Source of the DNA: Sagittula salina
GTDB lineage: Bacteria; Pseudomonadota; Alphaproteobacteria; Rhodobacterales; Rhodobacteraceae
Length of the DNA: 64,000 nt
NCBI RefSeq assembly: GCF_017813235.1
Contig: NZ_JAGISH010000001.1
Coordinates: 186,001-250,000 of the forward strand
Direction: 5' to 3'
Shown here: positions 18,895 to 30,463 of the stretch, piece after piece
Numbering within the stretch: the stretch's first letter is position 1
Layout of the letters: every line of letters begins with the position of its first letter
The notes under the pieces: generated by a model
Database searches by the model: none
Told to the model about the DNA's origin: nothing
The model's input: the letters and a program-made list of their open reading frames with translations, nothing else
Translations under genes and position numbers: made by a program

Positions 18895-19155
18895 AACACA
18901 ACCTACAGGGCCGCTTCGACCTGGCGGATCAACTCACCTCCCGCCAGCCGCCGAAATAAGGACGCCTGCCCGCACACCCCGCTGCGGGCGGCACGGCCAT
19001 CCGTCCCGCCCGGCGCAGAACCGCGCGCATGTTCCACACCAACGCGGAAACCAGAACATCGTTCTACTTCAGGTGCCGCCACGCGCGCGCGACCCGCTTG
19101 ATCGTGGATAAAAAGCGCTCCAGATGGAACGATAATCCTATTCTGGAGACAGACC

Positions 19156-20208
19156 ATGTTCGAATCCCTTGGTTTCGAAGACCTCACCGCCCCGCAGGCC
19201 GCCGTCTACTTCGCCGCCGTGATCGGGCTGGCTTATGGCATCCTTGCCGAGCGTACGCAGTTCTGTTTCCGCCGTGCACTTGTGGGCGAGGATCGCCGCG
19301 CCGCCTCCGGCGTCTGGTTCACCGCGTTGGCCTTTGCCATCCTCGGAACGCAGGCCGCCAGCGCCGCGGGCCTCGTCAGCTTTGATGAACACCGCTTCCT
19401 TACGTCCGATCTGCCACTGGCCGCGATCCTTGTCGGTGGCGCGCTCTTCGGAGCGGGCATGGTTCTGGCGCGCGGCTGCGCCTCCCGGCTGACCGTACTC
19501 ACGGGCACCGGCAACCTGCGTGCCCTGACAGTGCTCGTGGTCTTTGCCATCACGGCGCACGCGCTGCTCAAGGGCGTTGCCGCACCGATCCGCACCTCGC
19601 TCGGCGCGCTGACCGTCCCGCTGGGCGATGCCACCTCCCTCGCCGCCCTGCCCGGAGGCGCGCTGACATGGTCCGCCGTGCTGATCGTCGCCGCACTGGC
19701 GGTGGCCGCACGCTCCGGCGCCCGCCCGGTGACGCTACTGGGCGCGGCTCTGATCGGCCTTCTGGTCCCCGCCGCATGGGTGGGCACCGGCTTCGTGCTC
19801 TACGACGACTTCGATCCGATCGCGATGGAGAGCCTCGCCTTCACCTCGACCTGGGCTGACACGCTGTTCTGGACCGTCGCCGCCACCTCCATCCCGGCGG
19901 GCTTCGGCGCGGGCCTGGTGGGCGGCGTCCTCGCGGGAGGCTTCCTCTCCGCTGCTGCCGCGCGCCGCCTTGAATGGCAGAGCTTCACCTCACCGCGTGA
20001 AACCGGTCGCTACTTCGCCGGCGCGGTCTTGATGGGTGCGGGCGGCGTGCTGGCGGGCGGCTGCACCGTTGGCGCCGGCCTCGCTGGTGTGCCGACGCTG
20101 GGCTTGGCCGCCATCCTGGCGCTTGCGGCCATCGCGGCCGGAGCGTTGGCCACCAATGCCGCGCTGAAGGCCACCGGGCCGGGACTGTCCCTCGCCCCGG
20201 CGGAATGA
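19156..20208 (+). CDS. YeeE/YedE family sulfur-compound transporter
   Basis: 350-residue polytopic membrane protein with 9-10 helices and the pseudo-twofold cysteine pattern of the TsuA/YeeE family: 'RTQFCFRRA' near residue 37, 'ARGCASRLT' near 111 and 'AGGCTVGAGL' near 303. In characterised members these cysteines relay thiosulfate across the membrane, so import of thiosulfate or a related sulfur compound is likely. No TusA-like partner is adjacent. The start at 19156 has a GGAGACAGACC leader, and an AT-richer promoter-like stretch (TTGATCGTGGATAAAAAG near 19100) precedes it. Confidence 0.85.
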   Translation: MFESLGFEDLTAPQAAVYFAAVIGLAYGILAERTQFCFRRALVGEDRRAASGVWFTALAFAILGTQAASAAGLVSFDEHRFLTSDLPLAAILVGGALFGAGMVLARGCASRLTVLTGTGNLRALTVLVVFAITAHALLKGVAAPIRTSLGALTVPLGDATSLAALPGGALTWSAVLIVAALAVAARSGARPVTLLGAALIGLLVPAAWVGTGFVLYDDFDPIAMESLAFTSTWADTLFWTVAATSIPAGFGAGLVGGVLAGGFLSAAAARRLEWQSFTSPRETGRYFAGAVLMGAGGVLAGGCTVGAGLAGVPTLGLAAILALAAIAAGALATNAALKATGPGLSLAPAE

Positions 20209-20245
20209 TCCTGCACTACTTCGCAATTCGACTACGCAACAAGAA

Positions 20246-20266
20246 GGGGGCCGATGGCCCCCTCTT
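20246..20266. terminator. Bidirectional terminator
   Basis: GGGGGCC-GAT-GGCCCCC (20246-20262) then TCTTTC, with A-rich sequence on the other side. It separates the convergent YeeE/YedE and DUF3422 genes. Confidence 0.75.
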
Positions 20267-20292
20267 TCGATCTATCCATGACCGTGCACTGC

Positions 20293-21588
20293 TCACAGAT
20301 CCGGACCGGACCCGCCGCCGTGGTGGTTCCGGATCGACCGGATCATCAGCCAGACGCCCAGCACCACCGGCAGTACCGCCAGTGCCGTCAGCATTCCCTT
20401 CGACATTCCAAACATATCGGCCACCGGATAGAGCAGATATCCCACCAGAGAAACCGCGTAATAGCTGATCGCCACCACGGACAGGCCTTCAACCGTGTTC
20501 TGCAACTGCAGCTGCAGCGCCGCGCGGCGATCCATACTCTCCAGCAACTGCTGGTTCTGAGCAGAGCGCCCCACCTCCACCCGCGTCCGTAACAGGTCCG
20601 CCGCCCGCGTGGCGCGCGCCGTCATGCTTTCCAATCGGCGGGCGGAGCTTTTTACCGTGCGCATTGCGGGGTCGTAGCGCCGCATCATGAACTCCGAAAA
20701 CGTCTGCCGCCCCTGGAAACGTTGCTCCCGCAGCACCGCGATGCGCTGTCCGACGATGGCCTCATAAGCCTCCGTCGCGCCCAAGCGGAATGACACCTGT
20801 GCCGAAAGGTTTTCCAGCTCCGCGCTCGCCTGCAACAGCGCCTGCAGCGTCGCCTCCTCGTGGCTTTCTTCCGTCATCGCCTGCATCAGCCGCGTCAACT
20901 CCGCGTCGAGATCGCCCATCTGCCCGCCTATTTCACGCACCCGGGTAAAGCCCAGCATCGACATCGCCTTGTAGGTCTCGATCTCGCAGAGCCGCTGCAC
21001 GATCCGCCCGACCCGGCGCGATCCGACGTTCGACTTTGCGAATACGGCAAAGCGCTGGTGCCCGTTCGGATCGATGCGGAAATCCCCCGCGATCACCGCG
21101 TCGCGGTCGATCACGTCCGAAACCGCGATGCTCTCCGGCACCATCCAGTCCTCAAGCCTCTGGCGGATCTCCTCGTCGTCCATGCGCCGTTCGACCCGGA
21201 TCATGGCGGAGGTCACACGCACGCCGGGCGCCTTCGCCAGCCAGTCCTCGGGGAAGACTTCGAAATCTGTCGGGTCAAAGGGCCGCTCCCCCAATCCGGG
21301 CAGAAACACCGTGTAGGTGACGAATTCCGTGTGGCTCTCCCATTTCAACGTGTTCTGGCCAATCCGGCCGCTGAAATGGGTAGCTCCGGGCTGGGGATGC
21401 GCCGCGCCGTGGCGATCCAGCAAGTCCTTCAGATGCACGATGTCCTGCTCGCGATCACGCCCCGCCGCGTTTTTTGGCTGCTTGACCGCGAGATAGACGG
21501 CCCGACAGGGCGGCACCAGCGCCGGAAACGGCCGCGCGTGCAGTTCGTTGGCCAGTTTGTAGCGCAGCGGATGATCCTGAATCGGCAT
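20293..21588 (-). CDS. DUF3422 family membrane-anchored protein
   Basis: 431-residue protein of DUF3422. It opens with 'HPLRYKLANELHARPFP', the family hallmark, and contains 'HTEFVTYTVF'. The middle is rich in helical, coiled-coil-like sequence (residues about 220-350). Two C-terminal membrane helices follow ('LSVVAISYYAVSLVGYLLYP' and 'GMLTALAVLPVVLGVWLMI'), leaving the bulk in the cytoplasm. The function of this family is not known to me. It may share a transcript with the DUF6314 gene 150 bases upstream. Confidence 0.85.
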   Translation of the reverse strand: MPIQDHPLRYKLANELHARPFPALVPPCRAVYLAVKQPKNAAGRDREQDIVHLKDLLDRHGAAHPQPGATHFSGRIGQNTLKWESHTEFVTYTVFLPGLGERPFDPTDFEVFPEDWLAKAPGVRVTSAMIRVERRMDDEEIRQRLEDWMVPESIAVSDVIDRDAVIAGDFRIDPNGHQRFAVFAKSNVGSRRVGRIVQRLCEIETYKAMSMLGFTRVREIGGQMGDLDAELTRLMQAMTEESHEEATLQALLQASAELENLSAQVSFRLGATEAYEAIVGQRIAVLREQRFQGRQTFSEFMMRRYDPAMRTVKSSARRLESMTARATRAADLLRTRVEVGRSAQNQQLLESMDRRAALQLQLQNTVEGLSVVAISYYAVSLVGYLLYPVADMFGMSKGMLTALAVLPVVLGVWLMIRSIRNHHGGGSGPDL

Positions 21589-21738
21589 GGGAAACTCCGT
21601 TCGTTGCCCCGTTCATGCCGCGAGGCTCACGCCAAGTAAAGTGGAATACGCAAACGGTTTCAAAGGGTTACAGGAATACCACGGCATACTGCCCTCGCGT
21701 GCCACAGGGGGGCCGAAAAGTCGCGCCGCAACAGGACC

Positions 21739-22140
21739 TTACCCCGCATCCGGGCGATAGGTCGAAGTCATCACGTAGTCCTTGCGCGGCCCCCTCACCT
21801 GCCAGCGCGCCGCCCATTCAGGCCAGGCCGAAAAATCGTAGGTCACGTCATATTGGTCAGGGTCGCACCAATGCGATGTCTGACCGCCGGTACACGGCAC
21901 CGTATGGAAAAAGCGCCCGTCATCAAAGTAAACCTCCAGATCCTCTGTCCAACGATAGCGCCGCTCGGCCGCGAACCGTGCCGTCCCCATGTCGAGCGTC
22001 CCGCGCTCCACATAGGCGCCATCCGCCGACCATTCCGCCACGCCGCCGAACCGCGCCCGCGTGCCGTCGCCGTGGACGATCTCTCGCGACAGTCGCCAGT
22101 GCCCGATGAAATCCTCCAGAACCCGTTCCATCCGCCTCAT
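21739..22140 (-). CDS. DUF6314 family protein
   Basis: 133-residue small soluble protein. 'LEDFIGHWRLSREIVHGDG' and the regularly spaced aromatic beta-strand segments ('RRYRWTEDLEVYFDDGRFFH', 'YDVTYDFSAWPEWAARWQVRGPRKDY') match DUF6314, probably a lipocalin-like barrel. No catalytic residues are known. It is divergent from purB, with 101 bases between the starts. A second in-frame ATG lies 3 codons inside; its AGGCGG would be too close, so the first is kept. Confidence 0.75.
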   Translation of the reverse strand: MRRMERVLEDFIGHWRLSREIVHGDGTRARFGGVAEWSADGAYVERGTLDMGTARFAAERRYRWTEDLEVYFDDGRFFHTVPCTGGQTSHWCDPDQYDVTYDFSAWPEWAARWQVRGPRKDYVMTSTYRPDAG

Positions 22141-22241
22141 CCCCGCTGCGCCAAATGCCGCGCTTGCGACCCTTTCCCTTGAGACCCGTGTCCCACGGGC
22201 TTAAACGGCGCGCAACCGCAGACGCGCAGGAGACAAGGCCG

Positions 22242-23549
22242 ATGATTCCCCGTTACTCCCGTCCCGACATGGTCGCCATCTGGTCGCCCGAGACGAAGTT
22301 CAAGATCTGGTACGAGATCGAGGCCCACGCCTGCGACGCTCAGGCCGACCTGGGCGTGATCCCCAAAGAGAACGCGGAAGCCGTCTGGAAGGCGAAGGAC
22401 GTCGAGTTCGACGTCGCCCGCATCGACGAAATCGAGGCCGTGACCAAGCACGACGTCATCGCTTTCCTAACCCACCTTGCGGAACACGTAGGCGCCGACG
22501 AAGCGCGGTTTGTGCATCAGGGCATGACCTCCTCGGACGTGCTCGACACCTGCTTCAACGTGCAACTGGTGCGCGCCTCCGACATCCTGATCAAGGACAT
22601 CGAAGGTCTGCTGGCAGCGCTCAAGCGCCGCGCCTACGAGCACAAGGACACCGTCCGCATCGGCCGCTCCCACGGGATCCACGCCGAACCTACCACCATG
22701 GGCCTGACCTTTGCCCGCTTCTACGCGGAGATGGACCGCAACCTCAGCCGGATGCGCGACGCCCGCGCCGAGATCGCAACCGGCGCGATCAGCGGCGCGG
22801 TCGGCACCTTCGCCAACATCGACCCGGCGGTCGAGGAACACGTTTGCGACAAGATGGGCCTCGTGCCGGAGCCGATCTCGACCCAGGTGATCCCGCGCGA
22901 CCGGCACGCGGCGTTCTTCGCGACGCTCGGCGTGATCGCCAGCAGCATCGAGAACATCGCCATCGAGATCCGCCACATGCAGCGCACCGAAGTGCTGGAG
23001 GCGGCGGAATTCTTCTCCATGGGGCAGAAGGGCTCTTCAGCGATGCCGCACAAGAAGAACCCGGTGCTGACCGAGAACCTCACCGGCCTCGCCCGCCTCG
23101 TGCGCATGGCGGTGATCCCGGCGATGGAGAACGTCGCGCTCTGGCACGAGCGCGATATCTCGCACTCCTCCGTCGAACGCAACATCGGCCCGGATACCAC
23201 GATCACGCTGGACTTCGCGCTGGCGCGCATGACGAGCGTGATCGACAAGCTGTTGGTCTACCCGCAGAACATGCTCGACAACATGAACAAGTTCCCCGGA
23301 CTGGTGATGTCGCAGCGCGTTCTGCTGGCTCTGACGCAGGCCGGCGTCAGCCGCGAGGACGCCTATCGGCTGGTGCAGCGCAACGCGATGAAGGTCTGGG
23401 ATCACCGCACCGATTTCCGCGAAGAACTGCTGGCCGACGAGGAAGTACGCGCCGCGTTGTCGGAGGACGAGATCAACGAGAAATTCGACCTCGGCTACCA
23501 CACGAAGCACGTCGACACGATCTTCGCCCGGGTCTTCGGCGAGGGCTGA
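22242..23549 (+). CDS. purB: Adenylosuccinate lyase
   Basis: 435-residue fumarase/aspartase-superfamily lyase. It opens MIPRYSRPDMVAIWSPE, contains 'GMTSSDVLDTC', the catalytic-His segment 'GRSHGIHAEPTTMG' and the signature loop 'GSSAMPHKKNP'. It cleaves SAICAR and adenylosuccinate, releasing fumarate in purine synthesis. The ATG at 22242 has AGGAGACAAGG upstream; the open frame extends 29 codons further without family similarity. A perfect GC-rich terminator follows. Confidence 0.96.
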   Translation: MIPRYSRPDMVAIWSPETKFKIWYEIEAHACDAQADLGVIPKENAEAVWKAKDVEFDVARIDEIEAVTKHDVIAFLTHLAEHVGADEARFVHQGMTSSDVLDTCFNVQLVRASDILIKDIEGLLAALKRRAYEHKDTVRIGRSHGIHAEPTTMGLTFARFYAEMDRNLSRMRDARAEIATGAISGAVGTFANIDPAVEEHVCDKMGLVPEPISTQVIPRDRHAAFFATLGVIASSIENIAIEIRHMQRTEVLEAAEFFSMGQKGSSAMPHKKNPVLTENLTGLARLVRMAVIPAMENVALWHERDISHSSVERNIGPDTTITLDFALARMTSVIDKLLVYPQNMLDNMNKFPGLVMSQRVLLALTQAGVSREDAYRLVQRNAMKVWDHRTDFREELLADEEVRAALSEDEINEKFDLGYHTKHVDTIFARVFGEG

Positions 23550-23570
23550 ACCCGCTTCGACAGGACGTGA

Positions 23571-23600
23571 GACGCGCGCCCCCCCGGCGCGCGTCTTGTG
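23571..23600 (+). terminator. Terminator after purB
   Basis: 10-bp stem GACGCGCGCC (23571-23580)/GGCGCGCGTC (23586-23595), then TTGTGTTTTC. Confidence 0.8.
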
Positions 23601-23603
23601 TTT

Positions 23604-25725
<2,122 letters not shown>

Positions 25726-25812
25726 TCCCATGCCAAATCGTGCAAGGGCGGCCCATGCGGCCCCTTTCGCGCCACCCAATAGTTCCAATTCTGACAGAGA
25801 GGACTGAACAGA

Positions 25813-27222
25813 ATGAGCACCAACGCAGACGTTCTGAAGCTGATCAAGGATGAGGGCGCCGAGTACGTCGACATCCGCTTCACCGATCCGCGCGGCAAGC
25901 TGCAGCACGTGACCGTGGTCGCGGACCTCGTCGACGAAGACTTCCTCGAAGAAGGCTTCATGTTCGACGGCTCCTCCATTGCGGGCTGGAAGTCGATCGA
26001 AGCCTCCGACATGAAGCTGATGCCCGATCCTTCCTCGGCCTATGTCGATCCCTTCTACGCCGAGAAGACTCTCTGCATCCATTGCTCAGTGGTCGAGCCC
26101 GACACCGGCGAAGCCTACGATCGCGACCCGCGCGGCACCGCGGAAAAGGCCGAAGCCTACCTGAAGTCCTCCGGCATCGGTGACGTGGCCTACTTCGGCC
26201 CCGAAGCGGAATTCTTCCTTTTCGACGACGTGAAGATCGCGGTGACCCCGAACAAGATCTCAGCCGAGGTCGACGCCGATCACGCGGCGTGGAACACCGA
26301 CGCCGAGTTCGAGATGGGCAACCTTGGCCACCGTCCGACCTTCAAGGGCGGCTACTTCCCGGTGAACCCGTCCGACGATGGTCAGGACATCCGTTCCGAG
26401 ATGCTGTCCACCATGAAGCGCCTCGGCATGAAGGTCGACAAGCACCACCACGAAGTGGCGACCTCGCAGCACGAGCTGGGTCTGATCTTCGGATCGCTGA
26501 CCAAGCAGGCCGACGAACTGCAGAAGTACAAGTACGTCATCCATAACGTGGCTCAGGCCTATGGTCGTTCGGCGACCTTCATGCCGAAGCCGATCAAGGG
26601 CGACAACGGGTCCGGCATGCACGTGAACATGTCGATCTGGAAGGATGGCAAGCCGCTCTTCGCAGGGGACAAGTACGCTGACCTGTCGGACGAGGCTCTG
26701 TTCTTCATCGGCGGCATCCTCAAGCACGCCAAGGCGCTGAACGCCTTCACTAACCCCTCGACCAACTCCTACAAGCGTCTGGTCCCGGGCTTCGAGGCTC
26801 CCGTTCTGCGCGCCTACTCCGCGCGCAACCGCTCCGGCTGCGTCCGTATCCCGTGGACCATGTCGCCGAAGGCGAAGCGCGTCGAGGCTCGCTTTCCCGA
26901 CCCGGCCGCGAACCCCTACCTGTGCTTCGCGGCTCTGCTGATGGCAGGCCTCGACGGGATCAAGAACAAGATCCACCCCGGCGAAGCGATGGACAAGAAC
27001 CTCTACGACCTGCCCCCCGAGGAGCTGGCCGAGATCCCGACCGTCTGCGGCAGCCTGCGCGAAGCGCTGGCCGAACTGGAGGCCGACATGGACTTCCTGC
27101 TGCCGGGCGACGTGTTCACCAAGAGCCAGATCGAAGGCTACATCGATCTGAAGCGCGAAGAGCTCGAAATGTACGAAATGACGCCGCACCCGGTGGAATT
27201 CGCACTCTACTACTCCTGCTGA
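25813..27222 (+). CDS. glnA: Glutamine synthetase type I
   Basis: 469-residue GSI making glutamine from glutamate, ammonia and ATP. It contains '[18 protein letters not shown]', the ATP/metal segments '[16 protein letters not shown]' and '[18 protein letters not shown]', and the adenylylation site Tyr398 in '[12 protein letters not shown]', implying GlnE-dependent control (GSI-beta). The length is typical. The upstream PII gene supplies the nitrogen signal. A terminator with TTTT follows. Confidence 0.97.
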   Translation: MSTNADVLKLIKDEGAEYVDIRFTDPRGKLQHVTVVADLVDEDFLEEGFMFDGSSIAGWKSIEASDMKLMPDPSSAYVDPFYAEKTLCIHCSVVEPDTGEAYDRDPRGTAEKAEAYLKSSGIGDVAYFGPEAEFFLFDDVKIAVTPNKISAEVDADHAAWNTDAEFEMGNLGHRPTFKGGYFPVNPSDDGQDIRSEMLSTMKRLGMKVDKHHHEVATSQHELGLIFGSLTKQADELQKYKYVIHNVAQAYGRSATFMPKPIKGDNGSGMHVNMSIWKDGKPLFAGDKYADLSDEALFFIGGILKHAKALNAFTNPSTNSYKRLVPGFEAPVLRAYSARNRSGCVRIPWTMSPKAKRVEARFPDPAANPYLCFAALLMAGLDGIKNKIHPGEAMDKNLYDLPPEELAEIPTVCGSLREALAELEADMDFLLPGDVFTKSQIEGYIDLKREELEMYEMTPHPVEFALYYSC

Positions 27223-27245
27223 TCCCTGCGGGATCTGGCAAACAG

Positions 27246-27272
27246 GGGGCGTCCTTCGGGTCGCCCCTTTTC
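27246..27272 (+). terminator. Terminator after glnA
   Basis: GGGGCG (27246-27251)/CGCCCC (27262-27267) with a TTCGGG-type loop, then TTTTCC. Confidence 0.75.
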
Positions 27273-27797
27273 CATTCCCGGAATGCTCCTTTAATCGGCG
27301 GCCTCTCATGGCGCCGGACTTGGCTGACTCGGGTCCACCTTTGCCCGCCAGCAATCAGAACCCGCGGGCACGACACCGCCGTTTCAGCCGGGCGTCAAAA
27401 AGACGAACGCCAGCATCGCGCGCAGACCGCGATGACGCGACTCGCGCCGACTTTCCGCCCGGTTTCCGGAAGCTGGCCGGTCGGCGACTGCCTGTTACAG
27501 GCGATTTCACCGCCTGAAACCGGATGACCGCACATGTCGCCCAGGGAAATAACGACAAATTTAACGCTTCCCCAAGAACTCTGCGTTCACACTTCGGAAA
27601 CCGCGCCCAACTTGCCGCCACAATTCGGGCCTGCTGGGCAACCTCGCCACAATCGGAGAAGAATGCGGCACATTCGGATACAGTGCGACCACATTCGGGC
27701 ACGACCGCCACGTTCCGCGCACCTTCGGCCCAAGATTCTTCCCAAGTCTTGCCCCATCGTGGGTCCCAACAAACAAGACCAAACCGGGAAGAACGCC
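27273..27797. other. Intergenic region upstream of hypothetical gene
   Basis: 525 bases without a recognisable gene. The stretch 27535-27600 is AT-richer (for example GGGAAATAACGACAAATTTAACG) and promoter-like, and is followed by the motif array at 27587-27727. Confidence 0.5.
27587..27727 (+). repeat. Array of CCACA(A/T)TCGG-like direct repeats
   Basis: Near-identical 10-11 base words, all in the same direction: TCACACTTCGG (27587), CCACAATTCGGG (27618), CCACAATCGGA (27647), GCACATTCGGA (27668), CCACATTCGGG (27689), with weaker CCACGTTCCG (27708) and GCACCTTCGG (27718). The middle copies are spaced exactly 21 bases apart, two helical turns. It could be an operator array or decayed direct repeats. 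Confidence 0.45.
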
Positions 27798-28562
27798 ATG
27801 ACCGCAATCGTCCAGTTCGTATTCGAAGGCCAGCCGACCGTGGCCCTGCCGCGCCTGCTCGATCTGCTGCGCGAAGGTCTGCGTCAGTCCGACCGGGAGG
27901 CGGGTCGCATCGCCTCCGTCACGCTCTCCGGCCTGACGTTCGAGGCGCCCGGCCTGCGGCTCAGCCTCTCCATGGTCCTCAGCGGCACCGAGACCATCGT
28001 CCGGGTCGCACTCGACCTTGACGACGTACACGGCGAGGTCGCCCGCCTCGCCCCCCTCGCCTGGCAGCTGGCCAAGGCCGTGGATGCCCACTCCGTCATC
28101 TGGCATGACACCACCCTGCGCATTCCGCGCGCCGCATTCGTCGCCGGGCTGGCCGCGCAGTTCGAAGGCACTGGCACTCCGATGCAGGCCGACCGCATCG
28201 CCACCGCGAAGCCCGTGGCGCCACGTCGTGTCACCACCTCCCGCGTTTCGCCGCGCCCCGTTTCGCCCCGCCCGGCCATGCCGCGCTCCGTCACGCAGGC
28301 TCGGACAAATCGCCGCTCGGACCGCCCCTACGACGCTCACGTGACCGCCTTCGAGCAAAACGTCGCCACTGAGCTTCGCCGCGCTCCCACTCCGGGTGAA
28401 ATGGCCCTCCTGCGCGCGGAATACGAACCGGAGAAGAACCGCATGAGCGTTCTGACCACCGGCGCCGGTGCCGCCCTGCAAAGCGCCGAGCTGCGCGCTG
28501 CGTCGCTGGTAATCTGCGTCACCTCCCTGGTGCTGGCCTCCGGCGCAAACAATCTCGTCTGA
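27798..28562 (+). CDS. Hypothetical protein
   Basis: 254 residues, not recognised. The N-terminal 125 residues look like a compact alpha/beta domain ('VQFVFEGQPTVALPRLLDLLREGLRQ', 'LRLSLSMVLSGTETIVRVALDLDDVHGEVARLAPLAWQLAKAV'). A Pro/Arg/Ser-rich low-complexity linker follows (residues about 140-175, 'SRVSPRPVSPRPAMPRS'), then a basic helical segment and a hydrophobic C-terminus ('AASLVICVTSLVLASG') that could be one membrane anchor. The ATG at 27798 has only a weak GGGAAG site; the frame is open 88 codons further through low-complexity intergenic sequence, so the start is uncertain. Confidence 0.55.
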   Translation: MTAIVQFVFEGQPTVALPRLLDLLREGLRQSDREAGRIASVTLSGLTFEAPGLRLSLSMVLSGTETIVRVALDLDDVHGEVARLAPLAWQLAKAVDAHSVIWHDTTLRIPRAAFVAGLAAQFEGTGTPMQADRIATAKPVAPRRVTTSRVSPRPVSPRPAMPRSVTQARTNRRSDRPYDAHVTAFEQNVATELRRAPTPGEMALLRAEYEPEKNRMSVLTTGAGAALQSAELRAASLVICVTSLVLASGANNLV

Positions 28563-28682
28563 TCCCCGACCCTGCCTCTGCCTCTGCCTCTACCCGGGAG
28601 GAGGGAATTCCGTCCGTCCCCTTGGCGACCCCTTGCCCCGGCACTAGTCTTGCGGAAACCCAACACTTCTGCGGAGACTTCG

Positions 28683-29510
28683 ATGCGCCGTCACACCCTT
28701 GCCCTTACTGCCTGCCTCATAGGTGCCAGCCTTCTGGGCACCACCTCGGTTCAGGCTGCCAACTGTATCACGGACAAGGGTTCCTTCGGGACCTACAAGG
28801 CCGCCTTCGCCCGCGACGCCACCGCGGCCGGCGTTGGACAGCGCGGCCTTCAGGCGCTGGCCAACGCGCAGCTCTCCTCCATCACGTGGAAGTTCGAGTC
28901 CCGCCCCTCCTCGCAGACCGGCGTATCCTATAACGACCCGGCCACCTTCCTCGCCAAGCGGACGGGCGGCTCCACCCAGACCTTTGTCAACAGCGTGCGG
29001 TCGAAGGTCCAGAAGAACAGCGAGCTATTTGCCGCCATCGAACAGCGCTACGGCGTGCCCGGCTCCGTGCTGGCGACGATCTGGGGGCTGGAAACCTCCT
29101 GGGGCGGCTATCTCGGCAAGACCGAAATCGTCGACGGCGCGGTGACACTCGCGTCCTACTGCCGCCGCCATCCGAAATTCGAACCCCATGCCTCTGCCGC
29201 GCTGATGCTGGTGGACCGGGGCGTGATCACCGCGACAACCAACGGCGGCCCATCCGGCGAGCTCGGGCACATGCAGTTCCTCGCCGGCAACTGGATGCGA
29301 TACGGCGTTGATGCCAATGGCGACGGCCGCGTCGATCCCTACAACGCCGCCGACGCGCTGGCCTCCGCCGCCAACCTGCTGCGCCAAAACGGCTGGCAGG
29401 CCGGTCAACCCTTTGGCGAAGGCACCGCCAACTTCCGGGTTCTGTCAGCATGGAACGACAGCGGCAACTATCAGCGTGCCATTTCCTACGCCGGGACGCA
29501 GGCGCGCTAG
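28683..29510 (+). CDS. Lytic murein transglycosylase, MltB-like (SLT_2)
   Basis: 275-residue exported protein with a signal peptide of about 24 residues (MRRHTLALTACLIGASLLGTTSVQA). The SLT_2 domain follows: 'FGTYKAAFARDATAAGVGQRGLQAL', the catalytic 'IWGLETSWGGYLGKT' with its Glu, and 'GELGHMQFLAGNWMRYGVDANGDG...DPYNAADALASAANLLRQNGW'. It cleaves peptidoglycan to 1,6-anhydromuropeptides. No lipobox Cys follows the signal, so it is probably soluble periplasmic rather than a lipoprotein. The start at 28683 has CGGAGACTTCG before it; an upstream ATG (28650) lacks a site. A (CCTCTG)n run lies at about 28568-28590. Confidence 0.9.
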   Translation: MRRHTLALTACLIGASLLGTTSVQAANCITDKGSFGTYKAAFARDATAAGVGQRGLQALANAQLSSITWKFESRPSSQTGVSYNDPATFLAKRTGGSTQTFVNSVRSKVQKNSELFAAIEQRYGVPGSVLATIWGLETSWGGYLGKTEIVDGAVTLASYCRRHPKFEPHASAALMLVDRGVITATTNGGPSGELGHMQFLAGNWMRYGVDANGDGRVDPYNAADALASAANLLRQNGWQAGQPFGEGTANFRVLSAWNDSGNYQRAISYAGTQAR

Positions 29511-29524
29511 GCCTTCGCCAGATG

Positions 29525-29564
29525 CGGACAAGCAAGAGTGTCGGAACATCGGCCTGCTTGTCCG
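29525..29564 (+). terminator. Hairpin after transglycosylase gene
   Basis: CGGACAAGCA (29525-29534) pairs perfectly with TGCTTGTCCG (29555-29564) over a 20-base loop. No immediate T-run, so this is a moderate terminator or a 3'-end stabiliser. Confidence 0.5.
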
Positions 29565-29637
29565 TTCACCCCAAAAAAACACTCTTAAATTTCCGCTAAT
29601 TCGCCCAATTCGGACCACGATCCTCCGACAATTCTTG

Positions 29638-29654
29638 GTGAACGTGGCGTTCAC
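29638..29654. promoter_or_regulatory. Inverted repeat GTGAACG-TGG-CGTTCAC
   Basis: Perfect 7-bp arms with a 3-base centre, ending 24 bases before the start at 29678 and next to its GAGGAG ribosome site. It could be an operator or a leader hairpin limiting translation. It does not fit the direct-repeat GAAC-N7-GAAC LexA box of Rhodobacter. Confidence 0.4.
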
Positions 29655-29677
29655 ATCGCCGCCGCCGAGGAGTTGTC

Positions 29678-30463
29678 ATGGATCTTGTAGAGTACCCCTA
29701 TGCCGGTCTGATCTTGCCGGACGCCACTGACTTGGACCCCAAGCCCTACCTGGATAGTGCGGCCCGGGTGCTGGCGCGTGTAGACCCGATTCCGGGCGCC
29801 GCGCCGCATCGGTCGGCGCACGGCAACAGGGTTCATGGTCGCCGCTACGGCGTGATCGTGCACCCCGAGGAAGACAGCGATTACGGCCCTCGGGTGGTGA
29901 TCGAGATCGTCACCACGAACGGCGAAGCCCCGGCGGAAGAGGAAGCCGCCCGTGTGCTCTCCGCTGTCGTTCAGGCCTGCCTTGATCATTCCTGCGCCGA
30001 CATCCTCGAATGGTACTCGCCCGATGTCCTGCTGGACCGCGATGACTTCATCCGCCTGCGCACCTATGTGTCGCCGCGTCGCCTGCAGGAGGTAGACACG
30101 GACATGGAGGACGAACTCTTCGAGAACGAGACCTTCACCAGCACGGTCCGCGGGTCGCTCTATGGCGCGCCAAAGCCGATCCCGCTGGAAGAACGCCCAC
30201 AGATAACCGATCGGCTGGCACAATACCGCATCGCCTTTGAACCGCTGGAACCCGCAGAGCGGCGCATGACGGTCGCGGGGTGGCTGATGACGGGCGTGCT
30301 CGGCACGGTCTATCTGCCTGTCGCGGCTTTTGTTTCGATCGTCACACTGGGCCGGGGGATGGACTTTCGCCTGATCTCTCAGGCGCTTGCGGTGACTGCG
30401 CTCTTTGCCGCGCTCTACAATGCGGACCGGCTTGGCGACGTCCTGAACACCGTCATCCACTGA
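29678..30463 (+). CDS. Hypothetical membrane-anchored protein
   Basis: 261 residues, not recognised. Residues 1-180 are soluble and acidic ('YGVIVHPEEDSDYGPRVVIEIVTTNGEAPAEEEAARVLSAVV...'). The C-terminal 60 residues hold two hydrophobic segments ('VAGWLMTGVLGTVYLPVAAFVSIVTLG' and 'LISQALAVTALFAALYNA'), so the protein is tethered at the inner membrane by its C-terminus. A strong GAGGAG precedes the ATG. The 3' end overlaps the convergent DUF3445 gene by 11 bases. Confidence 0.7.
   Translation: MDLVEYPYAGLILPDATDLDPKPYLDSAARVLARVDPIPGAAPHRSAHGNRVHGRRYGVIVHPEEDSDYGPRVVIEIVTTNGEAPAEEEAARVLSAVVQACLDHSCADILEWYSPDVLLDRDDFIRLRTYVSPRRLQEVDTDMEDELFENETFTSTVRGSLYGAPKPIPLEERPQITDRLAQYRIAFEPLEPAERRMTVAGWLMTGVLGTVYLPVAAFVSIVTLGRGMDFRLISQALAVTALFAALYNADRLGDVLNTVIH

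Noticed and set aside
27587..27727. Replication origin iterons or DnaA boxes
   Set aside because: No TTATCCACA-type box, no AT-rich unwinding element of size and no rep or par gene nearby.
29638..29654. LexA (SOS) box
   Set aside because: The arms are inverted (GAAC...GTTC, 5-base centre), whereas the Rhodobacter-type LexA site is a direct repeat GAAC-N7-GAAC; the spacing does not fit either known type.
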